Below are positions 25,468 through 36,900 of a stretch of 64,000 nt of DNA, piece by piece. A program made the translations under genes and the position numbers. Source of the DNA: Apostichopus japonicus (lineage: Eukaryota > Echinodermata > Holothuroidea > Aspidochirotida > Stichopodidae); contig NC_092569.1 in NCBI RefSeq assembly GCF_037975245.1, positions 11,718,001 to 11,782,000 of the forward strand. Reading direction: 5' to 3'. Below the pieces are notes generated by a model. The model was not told the origin of the DNA. It was given only the letters and a program-made list of their open reading frames with translations, and did not search any database. Every line of letters starts with the position of its first letter. Position 1 is the first letter of the stretch.

Positions 25468-26175
25468 ACAATAGGAACAAAGCTATAATAGTTACGGCGT
25501 CATAAAGTTTTCGGAATATCTGACGTCAGACACTTGCATGCACCCCCCCTCCCCTCTCATAAAAAAGTTCTGGCTACGCCATTGCAAATATATCTGCTTG
25601 AAACTGTTGAAGCCCACTTCAAACAAAGTGGTCGTGTTTATTCCTATGGGACGTATTTCCCATAATTCCGCTACTGCGGAAGTATCGCCCTCAATAGGGC
25701 CTTTGCAGACTTGACTGACTGTGGTGAGGGGGGGGGGGGGGAACAAGCACGTACAATTTCCGAAGAGCTAAAGAAAAGGTCACCATGTCAAATTTTCATA
25801 CTTTTTCGGAAACTAATTTTCTGAAGAGCTAAAAAAATGTCCACCGCATTTAATTGGGGGATCTTCATATTTTTTGGAAGCAGAAAAAAAGCAAAAAGAA
25901 AAAAAGGATCACCGAATCAAACAGTTCCCTGTGGCGACGGCCTTGGCCCCCAGGATATCAAAGGGTCCTTCCAGGACTTTCTGGGCGGTTTTCTGTTCCC
26001 GTAATTCTGTTACCGCTGGAGAAGCGCCCTATGGAGTCTACACACTTAAACAATTAGCTTAGGCCAGTCCCTTAATTAGGCTATTAAATCCGGAAGTGAA
26101 ATTTAAACTTTCAAAGTAATTCTACACTAACCCAAACCAACTCTCACTGATTCAGCTAAAGGCCTCTGATATTAT

Positions 26176-26548
26176 TGTAACGTTGACCAGTGTCTCCCGA
26201 AGTCCAGCTGCTTGAACTAATAAAAATAGAAAATAGGCGGTTCTCTCAGTTCTCTCTCTGTCAGGGGCCAATCTCGGAATACCTCGTGAGCGTGGTGAGC
26301 TAAAACTAATAAAATAATCTGCGCTACCACTAACAAGGGGAAATATCTCAAAATTCGGGTGCTGATTCAGCAAGATTTATAAACAAACAGGGGTACGATT
26401 TTCATTGGCTGTCCCCACCTGCAACTCGTAAAAGCTCTACACATATTTTTAGAGAGGGGCCATCGACGGGTAGAACTGAGGGAACGATCATTCCTAAAAC
26501 GATAATATTACACTAACAATTTACTTAAAGGGATACATTTCCGTTACA
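26176..26548 (-). repeat. 3' LTR
   Basis: 373 bp, TG...CA ends with the inverted pair TGTAACG/CGTTACA. Nearly identical to 31,687-32,059; I noted g/c near 26,360 and a/c near 26,488. Confidence 0.92.
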
Positions 26549-26563
26549 CTACCCCCCTCTTAA
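26549..26563 (-). promoter_or_regulatory. Polypurine tract
   Basis: On the minus strand ttaagaggggggtag lies directly before the 3' LTR, the expected position of the plus-strand primer. Confidence 0.75.
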
Positions 26564-26692
26564 AAAGACAAATGCTACCACGCATTTACGAATTAAGCTT
26601 GCATCTTTAAGAACTATACAACTTAACAGAAATACAAAATAATGTAAGTAAAAGTACAATTCTAAGAGCTAATATTCTCCACCACGTTTACT

Positions 26693-27487
26693 TCAGTTGG
26701 CCGGTCCCTCTACAGTCTCCTTGGTTGCTCGGAACACCGTCCCATCTGGGTGGATTGCCGTCTCCGTCAGTGTTGTTAATCTAACCCCGGTTTCAAACCT
26801 CCTCACCTTCCATTCCACCTGCGTTGCGCTGCATGGGAGCACCTTACTTTTCTCCCTCCACTCACTGACTCGCATCCCAGGGTCCGACGTCTCCCCACGG
26901 AACAGTCGAGGGTCTGGGCCAGGTCTTTCCGGTGTTAAAGTGGGAATCACGCTGGTCTTGCTTGGAGATTTGTTGCGGTGTACTGGGCTCTCTGGGGTCG
27001 GAATTCCTTTTGCAGCCTGCGGTGTTGGGGGTCTTGATAAGGAGGACAGTGGTGACCCCAGCAGGTCCTCCAGGGCTGGCGCATACACAGATGTCACCCT
27101 TTGTACCTTGGGTGGCTCTTTGTCGTAGTCTTTGTTCCCATCGTTGCGATGGTCCTTTTTCCCTTTAGCCTTCGGCTCTAACTTTCGATGCTTGGCATCA
27201 GAGTGTCTTTGTACATCTGTCTTTCGGTCACTCTGGTACGAGCAGGTTTCGCAATAGAATCTCTTCCTACCGTGCTCCTTCTGGAAATGTGATTTCAAAT
27301 CTGCCGCACTGGACTGCCTTTGTCTACAGATTCTGCAGCGGTATTCGATGCACCTCTCTAGTTCTACATCGCTCCACTCTGTCTCGTCCTTGCGCTCCAT
27401 GCTGTAACTTCTTGTATAACTTCTTCTTGTAGACTTCTGGGGACTATGAACTGCCACGTGATGCAATCCCCTGCGTGGTTCTCCCAT
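26693..27487 (-). CDS. C2H2 zinc-finger ORF in the 3' part of the Gypsy element
   Basis: Two adjacent C2H2 fingers: CRICRQRQSSAADLKSHF with QKEH, then CETCSYQSDRKTDVQRH with SDAKH. A basic stretch KAKGKKDHRN and a Pro/Ser-rich region follow, with a C-terminal part containing VEWKVRRFETGVRLTTL. The frame is open to its stop although pol is broken. The first 30 or so residues are the out-of-frame end of the neighbouring integrase remnant, so the native start is probably near MERKDETEWSD. An accessory nucleic-acid-binding protein is a reasonable guess; function unknown. Confidence 0.7.
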   Translation of the reverse strand: MGEPRRGLHHVAVHSPQKSTRRSYTRSYSMERKDETEWSDVELERCIEYRCRICRQRQSSAADLKSHFQKEHGRKRFYCETCSYQSDRKTDVQRHSDAKHRKLEPKAKGKKDHRNDGNKDYDKEPPKVQRVTSVYAPALEDLLGSPLSSLSRPPTPQAAKGIPTPESPVHRNKSPSKTSVIPTLTPERPGPDPRLFRGETSDPGMRVSEWREKSKVLPCSATQVEWKVRRFETGVRLTTLTETAIHPDGTVFRATKETVEGPAN

Positions 27488-28158
27488 CTTCTACATAGAA
27501 GACCTTGTCGAACTTCCAATCTGTCCCATTGAGCCCAATATGCTTTCAGTTCTTTCCCTTCAGCTGACACTTCTTCCCACGAAGGACGATCAACTTTGTT
27601 TTCTTTCCAAGTTAGCATCTTTCGTAGTTCTACATCTTTAAGTTGTTCAGCTTTCAGGTCTTGATTGGTGCATTTCTGTAACCAAGGCCGGGGTGGTTCT
27701 GTACTTGAAGAAACTGCAGCGACTTGTTTTGTTTCCTTAGTTTCCCCGTCCACGGTCCCGTTACTTCTGTCGCAGCCATCACCTTGATCTGTCTTTTCTT
27801 CCCGTTTCCACTTGTTGGTCTTGAACTCCATAGGTCCGTCTCGATCAATATCACCGGTTTCTGTTCTCGAACAATGTTGGCAATCATCCGAACATGGTCG
27901 TCGGGAGAGACCGTCTGCATTACCATGGAAGCGTCCAGGACGATGGGAGATCTCAAAGGTGTAAGTGCCAAGTATCTCCAACCATCTTGCTGTTTGTCCT
28001 TCTGGGTGCTTGAAACTCATCAGCCATTTGAGTGCTGCATGGTCTGTTCTGATCAGGAACCTGGTGCCGTAGAGATAATGGTGACAGTGTTTAACTGACT
28101 GTACGACGGCCAGTAGTTCTTTTCTTGTGATACAATAACGTCTCTCTTGCTTACTCAT
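27364..28158 (-). pseudogene. Gypsy pol: RNase H and start of integrase
   Basis: RNase H blocks CITRKELLAVVQSVKH, RTDHAALKWL and HRPGRFHGNADGLSRRP. A connecting region and the first integrase residues (IVPRSLQEEVIQEV) follow, then sequence changes abruptly to the zinc-finger ORF in another frame. The HHCC and DDE integrase core are missing, an internal deletion of roughly a kilobase judged by family length. In frame with the RT but separated by a TGA near 28,208. Confidence 0.85.
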
Positions 28159-28206
28159 GGTCTTGCTGAAATATGCTATTGGCTTTTCATTTCCGTCTTG
28201 GATCTG

Positions 28207-29298
28207 TCATAAAACGGAACCGGTTGCAAAGTCACTTGCATCTGTGTCTAATATGAAATCTTGCCCGCTGCTCATTGGGTAGGAAAGTACTGGAGCTGTT
28301 GTCAACGCTGTCTTCAGTCCGGAAAAAGCTGTCTCGCAGTCCTGGTTCCAATCAAACTTCTGTTTCTTTTCAGTCAGCTTGAACAACGGTAGTGCAATTT
28401 GAGCAAAGCGTCGTATAAATCTACGGTAGTAGCCACACAGGCCTACAAAGCTCCTAACCTCTGATAGGTTCTGTGGTCTCGGCCATTCTTTGACAGCCTT
28501 CACCTTTTCTGGATCTGTACCTACACCATCCTTAGAGACAATGTGCCCTAAGTACGTGACACTCTGCTTGAACAGCTGACACTTGCCTGGACTTAGTTTT
28601 AGTCCTGCGTCTCTAAATCGGTTGAAAACGGTCTTTAGTCGGTCCATAGCCTCGGAAAATGTGGCACCATATACGATGACATCGTCAAGGTAAACTAAGC
28701 ATGCTTCCCAATGGAGTCCAGATAGCACACGGTCCATTAGTCTTTCGAATGTGGCGGGCGCGTTGCACAGTCCAAATGGCATAACACGGAATTGATACAA
28801 ACCATTTCCGGTTATGAACGCCGTCTTTTGTCTGTCTTCTGCTGCCACACCAACTTGCCAATAGCCACTGGCTAGATCTAATGTGCTAAACCAACGGGAA
28901 CCTGCCATCGCATCCAGTGAATCTGCAATTCTGGGAATGGGGTAGCTGTCCTTGACTGCCAATGTGTTTAATCTTCTATCATCTACACCTAATCTTGTCG
29001 AACCATTTTTCTTCTTCACCAGAACTATAGGTGACGCCCACGGACTTGATGATCGTTCAACCACTCCTGCATCTAGCATTTGTTGCAAGAGTTCTCTCTC
29101 CACTTCCCTCTGTTGTACTGGGACTCGTCTTGCTGGTTGCTTGACTGGCCTTGCGTTGTCTGTGTCGATCTTGTGCTGGGCGACTGTGGTATATCCCAAG
29201 TCAGCAGATGATCTCGCAAACATATCAGCATAGTCTGTAACTAGTTCTTTCAGTAAAGCTCGTTGTTCATCATTCATATGTCCGTCTTCCGCCTCCAA
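28207..29298 (-). pseudogene. Gypsy pol: reverse transcriptase
   Basis: Complete RT: LVKKKNGSTRLGVDDRRLN, FSTLDLASGYWQV, MPFGLCNAPATFERLM, the active site YLDDVIVY, and YLGHIVSKDG with FVGLCGYYRRFI. The N-terminal RNase H motif DTDASDF ends the block. It shares frame with the protease and RNase H blocks but is separated by two TAA codons upstream (about 29,304-29,316) and a TGA downstream, so pol is inactivated by nonsense changes. Confidence 0.92.
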
Positions 29299-29313
29299 TA
29301 GTTATGTAACATG

Positions 29314-30237
29314 TTAAGCGACTTCACCCTGCTCACAACGTTTTGTCGACACCGCCAATACCTTCTGTTTCTGACGCGCTGTTTCAGGGAACGTAACATC
29401 TAGATTCCCCGTCTCTTCTAATGAAGCTATACATGTACCGTCATACACTCTCTTCACATCAGACGTTGGGTTGAACACTCTCAATGGAATCTTGCTTTCC
29501 CTTGGATCAACCAGACCTTTAGCCACCAACAAACAATGTTTTTCAACAAACTTTTCTGTTGGCTCTACCAGAGCAGCTTCCCACTTCCGAGGTCCCTCAG
29601 AGATTCTTCCTAGCACCATTGCCTCAGATCCAGGGGCAACTACTACGGTTTCATCTACCAAAACATGGCAAACATGAGTCTCCGTCACCTTCACCTCACT
29701 GCTCTTTCTTGGTCCTCCCCAAGACAAAATACCGTTAATCACATCCAAGTGATAGTTGTGGCTTCTCATGAACTCCAAACCCAGGAGTGCATCCGCTCCA
29801 ATCACAGCCACCCAAACTGTGTGTTCTACTCTATGTCCTGCAAGCTCTATCTCGACAGTGGCACATCCTTCGAACGGCAAATAACACAGTCCATCTGCTA
29901 ACACCATCTCACTGCCAACAGGTCTTAAGTGGGGACGACAGAATTCAGGGATAGATCTGTTTACGCTTAGCTTTATTATTGTTATGTTGGCACCTGTATC
30001 AACCAAAAAGGTTACTGAAGTACCCTGCATAATGCCATCAACAAATATCCCAGAATCTCTATCTTGCACCCATCCTGTCCTAACGCTCACTCCTGCGGGC
30101 CTAGAGTTTACTGCCGGCCTTCGACCCTCAAGTCCGGTTCCTTCTCGTTTCCCTGATATGACTTTCCTGTGGTGTCTTCTTGGTATGGTTCCCGACAATT
30201 TCTCTTTATGTGGCCAAACTTTCCACAACCCCAACAT
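29314..30237 (-). CDS. Gypsy protease region
   Basis: Aspartic protease motif FLVDTGANITIIK and the second conserved block ADALLGLEFM. Overlaps the end of gag by about 130 nt in a different frame, suggesting expression by ribosomal frameshifting in the intact element. The stretch ends in a TAA before the RT. Confidence 0.85.
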   Translation of the reverse strand: MLGLWKVWPHKEKLSGTIPRRHHRKVISGKREGTGLEGRRPAVNSRPAGVSVRTGWVQDRDSGIFVDGIMQGTSVTFLVDTGANITIIKLSVNRSIPEFCRPHLRPVGSEMVLADGLCYLPFEGCATVEIELAGHRVEHTVWVAVIGADALLGLEFMRSHNYHLDVINGILSWGGPRKSSEVKVTETHVCHVLVDETVVVAPGSEAMVLGRISEGPRKWEAALVEPTEKFVEKHCLLVAKGLVDPRESKIPLRVFNPTSDVKRVYDGTCIASLEETGNLDVTFPETARQKQKVLAVSTKRCEQGEVA

Positions 30238-31079
30238 TTGAGTGGTGGTCTGTCTCGGTTTCGCCAGGACATGTTGCGATCTTGCCCACTCGCAAATGTC
30301 TGTTTCCTGTAATTTCCGCTTGCCAGTTCTTCGTGTATCTTCGACATGTAGTGCTCCATTGTCTTTGCGAGATTCTCCCCAAGTAGTTGCATCTGTCTCT
30401 CTACTTTGTCTTCTTGCTTTTCTGTTTGTAAAACGGCTCTTGCTGTAGGTCTCTTGAGGTTACCCTTCTTTACTTCTGCCAGGTGGAATGCCTCTAGTTC
30501 AACTGCAACGGTTACTGCATCGGATAAGTTCACGGGTCTGGACTGGTATACTCTCCATCGGGTCTCTGTGTCTCCCAGTGAGTCTACGAAGTATTCCTTT
30601 GCAAGAGTCTCCACCATCTCGTACGGTGCATCCGGGTAGGCTTTTAACGCAAGGCGCTTAATATCCTGGGCGAGCTCTGTAAGACTTTTAGCTGGTTGCC
30701 TCTGTCTGTTCTTCAACATAGCTCTAAACAACTGTGTTTGATTCGCCGGACTAAATCGTCTGCCTAAAGCTTCTGTGAGTGCTCTGTAACTTCTTCTCCG
30801 ACTACTTTCCAGGTCACTCAGGATCGCCCTTGCTTGTCCCTTCAGACTTGCTGCCAAATACAATGTCTTTGCTGCCTCTTGCCAGTTATTCAATTCTGCT
30901 ATCAACTCGAACTGTACTGCGTAGTCGTCCCAGCTTGTACTTCCATCATACTGTGGTGGTGTGACATTCGCCTTCCCTGGAAGCTGGGCTGTATTCCTTC
31001 TGTCTTCTTCGGTCTTGTAAGGTACACCGGTATCAATCTGTTGTCTGTAACCCAGTGGGATATGCGGATCTGTCTGCAT
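30108..31079 (-). CDS. Gypsy gag, capsid and nucleocapsid
   Basis: Capsid-like region (PPQYDGSTSWDDYAVQFELI, then LYLAASLKGQARAIL) and a CCHC knuckle CWGCGKFGHIKRNC near the C-terminus. The same frame is open upstream as far as 31,436 apart from one TAG at 31,119-31,121, so either gag starts here or an originally longer gag has an amber stop. Confidence 0.88.
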   Translation of the reverse strand: MQTDPHIPLGYRQQIDTGVPYKTEEDRRNTAQLPGKANVTPPQYDGSTSWDDYAVQFELIAELNNWQEAAKTLYLAASLKGQARAILSDLESSRRRSYRALTEALGRRFSPANQTQLFRAMLKNRQRQPAKSLTELAQDIKRLALKAYPDAPYEMVETLAKEYFVDSLGDTETRWRVYQSRPVNLSDAVTVAVELEAFHLAEVKKGNLKRPTARAVLQTEKQEDKVERQMQLLGENLAKTMEHYMSKIHEELASGNYRKQTFASGQDRNMSWRNRDRPPLKCWGCGKFGHIKRNCREPYQEDTTGKSYQGNEKEPDLRVEGRQ

Positions 31080-31118
31080 CTCTGTTGAGTAGTTGGGATG
31101 GTGCTGACCACTGTGTAT

Positions 31119-31436
31119 CTATGCATTGTCTTGTCTGTTTTCAGCGTGCCAGGGTCGGTATGCATACGGAGAGATGGCATCCGGGCCTGTGCGCTCGTCT
31201 TCCTGTAGGGACAAAATGAAAGGGTTAGTTTGCCTACCTGCAGGTCTTTCATACTCATTCCCAGTCCCACTCGGCATAGCTTGTTGCCCTTCTGTTCTGT
31301 GTTGATGTTGTCGACCATTTGAAACACCTTCCAGACTTCCAGTTGTTTCTGAACCCACCGAGCTCAGAACCTCGTATTCTGACGGCAACTCTGTTGATGC
31401 ACCTCGTGAAACACGAGAGTTCTGTTCTGTCATCAA
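31119..31436 (-). CDS. Upstream part of gag, or short leader ORF
   Basis: 105 residues, polar, in the same frame as gag and ending in TAG 13 codons before the gag ATG. No domain recognised. It lies between the primer site and gag, so it is most simply the gag N-terminus separated by a nonsense change. Confidence 0.5.
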   Translation of the reverse strand: MMTEQNSRVSRGASTELPSEYEVLSSVGSETTGSLEGVSNGRQHQHRTEGQQAMPSGTGNEYERPAGRQTNPFILSLQEDERTGPDAISPYAYRPWHAENRQDNA

Positions 31437-31666
31437 GGGTCTCCATTCCTAGTTGGGCAATCCCTCTACGTTGTTTTGATTGTCAATCCTCTGGTCTGTA
31501 AACGGGTTGGTTCTCGAAAAATCCATCTGTAGCCTTCTATAACTGTTTCTGTTCTGTATCTGTATCTGTTCTGTGCTGTTTCTGTGGCTCTGTGATTTCA
31601 CTGGCTATCACTGGATCTTCCTCTGTCTCGGTATGTGTTATCTGTAAGGACCAGGACTGATCTTTT

Positions 31667-31684
31667 ATCCCACCGCTGCCACCA
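31667..31684 (-). promoter_or_regulatory. Primer binding site, tRNA-Leu type
   Basis: Two bases inside the 5' LTR, the minus strand reads TGGTGGCAGCGGTGGGAT. This complements ATCCCACCGCTGCCACCA, which fits the 3' end of a metazoan tRNA-Leu (UAG/AAG type) with CCA, from my knowledge of that tRNA. Confidence 0.8.
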
Positions 31685-31686
31685 AG

Positions 31687-32059
31687 TGTAACGTTGACCA
31701 GTGTCTCCCGAAGTCCAGCTGCTTGAACTAATAAAAATAGAAAATAGGCGGTTCTCTCAGTTCTCTCTCTGTCAGGGGCCAATCTCGGAATACCTCGTGA
31801 GCGTGGTGAGCTAAAACTAATAAAATAATCTGCGCTACCACTAACAAGGGGAAATATCTCAAAATTCGGGTCCTGATTCAGCAAGATTTATAAACAAACA
31901 GGGGTACGATTTTCATTGGCTGTCCCCACCTGCAACTCGTAAAAGCTCTACACATATTTTTAGAGAGGGGCCATCGACGGGTAGAACTGAGGGAACGCTC
32001 ATTCCTAAAACGATAATATTACACTAACAATTTACTTAAAGGGATACATTTCCGTTACA
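31687..32059 (-). repeat. 5' LTR
   Basis: 373 bp, same ends as the 3' LTR. Transcription would start inside it on the minus strand. Confidence 0.92.
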
Positions 32060-32063
32060 TTAT

Positions 32064-33480
32064 TAATTCTATACAATATCCGAGGCCTACACCAAATTTA
32101 ATTGTTAAGTACTTACTTTTTCACCGGTCTTCTGTGTCAGGTCTTCAATGTGTAATTAGTGTGTAAATCAATAGCAGCTTGATATTGTCGCCACTGACTT
32201 TTCGCGCCACTGACTTTACGCGCACTTCAGTCAGTTAAATTCGCAATCGAAAGGCGCGATGAATACTATTCTGCCGTAGAAATCGTTTTTCAATTATTAA
32301 GTATAACAGTTGATCTCGGATGGAGTTCGGTGTGCTGTAAGCCTGCAGGTGAATTACCAATTCCTCCCCATACAGCCCTAACCCAGTTTTTTTTAACCAA
32401 ATTTGGGGGAGGGGGTGGGAAGGGGTTTCTTTTAAGGATTTTAACCTCCCCCCCCTCCTATGGAGCCAATTTAATTTGATTATAGGTCCATAGGCATACC
32501 TAAAAGGTATATGGAATATTATGGTCCACAATTTTTTTTTTTGGAATTATGAGCTTTTTCCAGGAAAAATCGTAATTCACGATTTTCGATGGCGGCCATT
32601 TTGGATAATGGGCCATGTTTTATAGACCCTGACTTTCAAACTAGTAGTGAAAACGAAACTTTTGCATCAAGTTGAAATAACTGAGTGTCGGGGCCCCCCA
32701 CTACATGTCTCCTTAGTCACTTTTCTAGGTCTTCTGGGTTTTTTCGCATGGACCTTGACCAATGGAAAACGAGAAACGTGCACACCGCCGTGTTGAATGC
32801 GATCGACGTAAACAAATTACCAGTCATTCCACCATCTCTATAGTTACCTTACCAATGGTCATTTGCAGCTTATACGCTAAATACTGGAGAGATAGCAGCT
32901 TCCTTCATCATGTCTCACGCAATATCTCAGTTTTATTGAGCCTAACGCATTCGTCATTACCACAATTGTCGAAAACAATTCAGACTGAGCTGTTACACTG
33001 GTTTGATATTTACTGTGATAGCTATGTCTATATTTTGCTCTTTGTCTGTCCAAGAGAAAGAACTTCATTGATTCATCATTGAAGAACTTTATGACACGAT
33101 AAATCTGACAACGATATGTTTACTTAATCTCAATTGTGTACAATAGACTTTACCCGTGAAGCGTCTGTTTTACATTTTTTTACAGTATTCTTTGAAAAAT
33201 ATTATGAGCTTACATTATGGAAAAAGGGAACAATTCTAAAGTTGATATACTGGCGCTTCGTTCAGAGCAAGCACGGGTTTGTTTTTCACTTTCAAAAAAC
33301 GCCGTTAAATTAACCCAAACGGAGTAGTAAATTTGATATACATCTCATAGCCAATTTTATTAAAGGGAATATAGAATACTTATTACTCTTACACGTACAT
33401 ACATTTTTAACTAAATGTTGGAAAGGAAATGTTGCGTTGGTTGGCTTCTCTTCATTATTGGAAGACAGTGAACATCCTAA
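32064..33480. other. Intergenic, nothing recognised
   Basis: Contains C- and G-rich runs near 32,405-32,460. The open frame at 32,762-33,082 has no domain, start context or homologous copy in the window, so it is not called. Confidence 0.4.
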
Positions 33481-33504
33481 AGCCTTTAGTCATTATGTAT
33501 AATA

Positions 33505-33656
33505 AAGAGAGATAGAACGATAGATCGATAGATCGATAGATCAGCAGATCGATTGATCCACAGATCGACGGATCAACGGATCGACGGATCGATGGATCGA
33601 CGGATCGACGGATCGATAGATAGAAAGACAGACATACAGACAGACAGGCAGACAGC

Positions 33657-33687
<31 letters not shown>

Positions 33688-33968
33688 ACAGACACAAATA
33701 CAGACACACATACAGACAGACAGACAGATAGACAGATAGACCGATAGACAGATAGACTGATAGACAGATAGACAGATAGACTGATAGACAGATAGACAGA
33801 TAGACAGATAGACCGATAGACAGATAGACAGATAGACAGATAGAAAGACAGACAGATAGAAAGACATACATACAGACATACAGGCAGACCGATAGACAGA
33901 CAGGCAGACAGATAGACAGATAGACAGAAAGACAGATAGACAGCTAGACAGATAGACAGATAGACAGT
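33505..33968. repeat. Complex tetranucleotide array (GATC/GGAT/CAGG/GACA/GATA)
   Basis: About 460 bp of related tetranucleotide repeats that change in blocks: gatagatc, then ggatcgac, then gacaggca/ggca, then gacagata and gatagacc. It gives long false open frames rich in Leu-Ser-Val-Tyr on the minus strand. Confidence 0.95.
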
Positions 33969-33999
33969 GATATATCAATGTTTAGAATGGAACGTCGTA

Positions 34000-36900
34000 C
34001 TATTTTAGACAATGTCGAATTAAACTACTCACTCAGTACTCTAAAGCCATACGCAGTTTTTAGTATATCAACTGAAATATGCATCAGTCTGTTTAATATT
34101 AGTTAATATTATGAACAGGTTTCTTTTATGTCATTTCTCCTTTATTCACAGTGTTGACAAATCCTGGTTTCTCCTAGCAACCTACGATTTATTTCCTTTT
34201 CATTAATCTTCTATTTTGCTCTTCATAATGACGTCTTGTTTGAACTTTTCTAGGAACTGTCGATGTTGTGTTTGTTTGTAATATTCATTTCAGTTTTTAT
34301 CATCTCCTCCTTTTCATGGGTTTATTTTTTATGCATTATGTACGACTCATATGCAAACAATGCTTTAACAATAAGGGAATCAACTAATAGTTTCAATCCG
34401 GATGAATAGTAGCCATCTCCAACTTTCAATGAATAAAGCAGCGCTGTTTTAAAAAATTATTGTGATCATATCAAGTTTAATTTATAATTTATATAATTTG
34501 TTCATATCAAAGTAAAATAGGAAGGAACAAAGATTAAAGAAATAGATTGTCAGATTGGAGAAAAGGTCCATGTCTGCATAATGTCTAATAGTTTGCAACA
34601 CATATCTTGATGAAATTTGATGTCCCCGACTGCGTTCCCCTTCGGTCACCCCTCCCACTCTCCCCTCTCCTCACGGAAAGGACTGTTACCTGACTGCCTA
34701 TGCGGTTGCTCGATCACTTTGGTATATCATGAACAACGGTTTCAAATTCCCTTTTAGTGACATTCTTGTCAGGATAAGGTAATGATCTACAGCCAAATAT
34801 GTATTTATTCAAATCAGGTTAATTCAATTATACAATATATTGACCATTCTTGGACTTGTGTTTTTCTCGAATGGTGAATGTACGATTCCGAGACCTTCAC
34901 AACCTCGTGCAAGTCAGTGAATAATGAACTCGTGATTAAAATTGACATTTAGTAATATGAATAACTAAATAAGAAAAATATCCTATAACCGACGAGAATA
35001 CGGATTGATTAAACCTGGAAACAACTCTGAGGTAGCATGCTCCATGCAAATACACTAGTTGACTTACTGTACATACTAAATCGCCAATAACTTTATAGGT
35101 CTCTAAGTCTTGTGATATGTCGTTTCATATGTGACGTATCAGCATTCTTTAAGACACTTAGGTCACTAATTTTCCGTTTGTTGCCACTTTAGTAAATGTA
35201 AGACAGAATTAAATATTAATTCTTCCAAGTCAGAGCTTTGAAAGGTAATTCAACTTTTTTTGTATTTAACCACCTGATACACACAGAGGATAGAGTTACT
35301 ACTGTAAATCCAACTCGATGCATTTGTTGGGATTACAGATATCCTTAGTTCTTACTATAAACCTATAGTATCACATCCTACCGATTGAACAGATTCATCG
35401 ACACGATCCAGCTTTTACTGTGGTACAAAACTTTAAGATGGATAATAGTTACTATAATCTCTGTGTGAATCCGTTGTTTTAAATTGAATTAAGTTCATGC
35501 ACGTACGTTCTCAAAGAATACGTCTATACCATTAGAAGCCACATTGTATCTGGAGTCACTATCTCGTAGTTGTAGGCAGGGACGTAGCCAGGGGGAGCAG
35601 TGGGAGCAACTGCTCCTCCCTTTCAGTGTCGAAAAATTTTAAAAACTGTTGTTTTTTGCATGGTATTTTGTCAGTGCTCTTTTGATCTTGAATACTCGTC
35701 AGCTCCGTTGACTCGATTATAATCGTAATAACACTTCGGCTTACTGATTCAGCTACTTAGTTTGGCAGATGCAATTAGCTAAATTTAGCCTATAGCCTTT
35801 TACAAACCCACAGTTGGCCACTGCGTAATAAAATACATATAGCCTATCTAACTGCACTCGATGGAGTGTCACGAACCGTATGCACAACGACGACGAAAAC
35901 GTGAGTTTTAATCCTTTCTATGATTCGTCATAAGTTGTTGCACGAACAGCATGTTATGAAGCTTATTAAGCAATCGTACGTGATACGCGCTTCATATAAA
36001 TAATTATTACAGTGTTTCTTCTCTTAGCAAATTATCAACTTCTCTTAAATCTACTCTATTGTAGTTGGTACTAAGTACTTTGTAAACTTGGGTTGCCTCA
36101 AATTGTTCAGATGTTAACATTCATACATTAGTCTTCCTTAGTCAGGGAATTTCAAAGATAGTATAGCCTATAGCTCTGATCAAAGTTAAAAAATACAATA
36201 TTTTGATCAATTTAATGATTGTTATACTCTAATTTAAAGGTAGTGTTTTACATCCACTGGGCGGAATATTTGAACGAGAATCATTCATTTGGCCTCGGGT
36301 GTCACACACAAGCTAACGTACTTAGCCTGAGCATACACTCTGACTCTGCATTGTTTTAAACATTACCAGACGTATTTGAATTTGCAACAGTCTATGAGTG
36401 CCTCTCCCTTTTAATATATGCCCGGTAAACCTACATGAAGGGCACTAGGTCTATGTTATGTAATGCAGGACGCATAATTATGCGTAATGAATTGATGCAT
36501 ATTTACTTCTCTCTAAACATTAGAAACCGTATAATCTTATCATAATGATGTGAAATTCTGCTACAAAATATGAAAGTTTATATTGTCCATCAGTGAAGTT
36601 CGTCAACTGTATTAAAGTCCAGACATTGGACAATAAACGAGAATCATCCTACTGTAAAATTTGTAAAAGAGCACTTTGTTTGTCTTTCTGATATAATATT
36701 GAAAAGAACAAAGAATTCAAACAGGAAACAAAATCTGCTGATAATTTGATATCATATGATAATGATGAAACTGGCAAAACATTGCACCAGATCGCATATA
36801 AGGACCTTCAATTGTTCAAAAATGTATCAATTAGATAGATCCCAAGAAAGGTCAATATATGGTTGTTCATGAAAAACATTTTCCTAAGTAGGATATGCCA

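Larger units (their letters stand above)
26176..32059 (-). mobile_element. Ty3/Gypsy-type LTR retrotransposon, defective
   Basis: A 5.88-kb element on the minus strand with two 373-bp LTRs starting TGTAACG and ending CGTTACA, and a TTAT flanking repeat on both sides (26,172-26,175 and 32,060-32,063). Order from the 5' end: LTR, primer site, gag, protease, reverse transcriptase, RNase H, the beginning of an integrase, a zinc-finger ORF, polypurine tract, LTR. RT before any integrase marks it as Gypsy-like. The LTRs differ at only two positions that I could find, so insertion is recent. Gag and pol nevertheless contain stops, and most of integrase is deleted, so it probably moved with help from intact relatives or decayed quickly. 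No envelope gene is seen. Confidence 0.92.

Noticed and set aside
25500-25590. A second hAT-like end (complement aatggcgtagccagaac)
   Set aside because: The other end could not be placed; it may be a truncated repeat.
26697-27128. Plus-strand frame of 143 residues across the Gypsy 3' region
   Set aside because: Antisense shadow of the zinc-finger ORF, which has clear finger motifs on the minus strand.
33455-33978. Minus-strand frames of 138 and 145 residues rich in Leu, Ser, Val and Cys
   Set aside because: They are shadows of the tetranucleotide array; all frames are open because the repeat lacks stop codons.
35577-35640. hAT-like end gacgtagccagggggagc
   Set aside because: Only one end seen, with no inverted partner or target duplication within reach.
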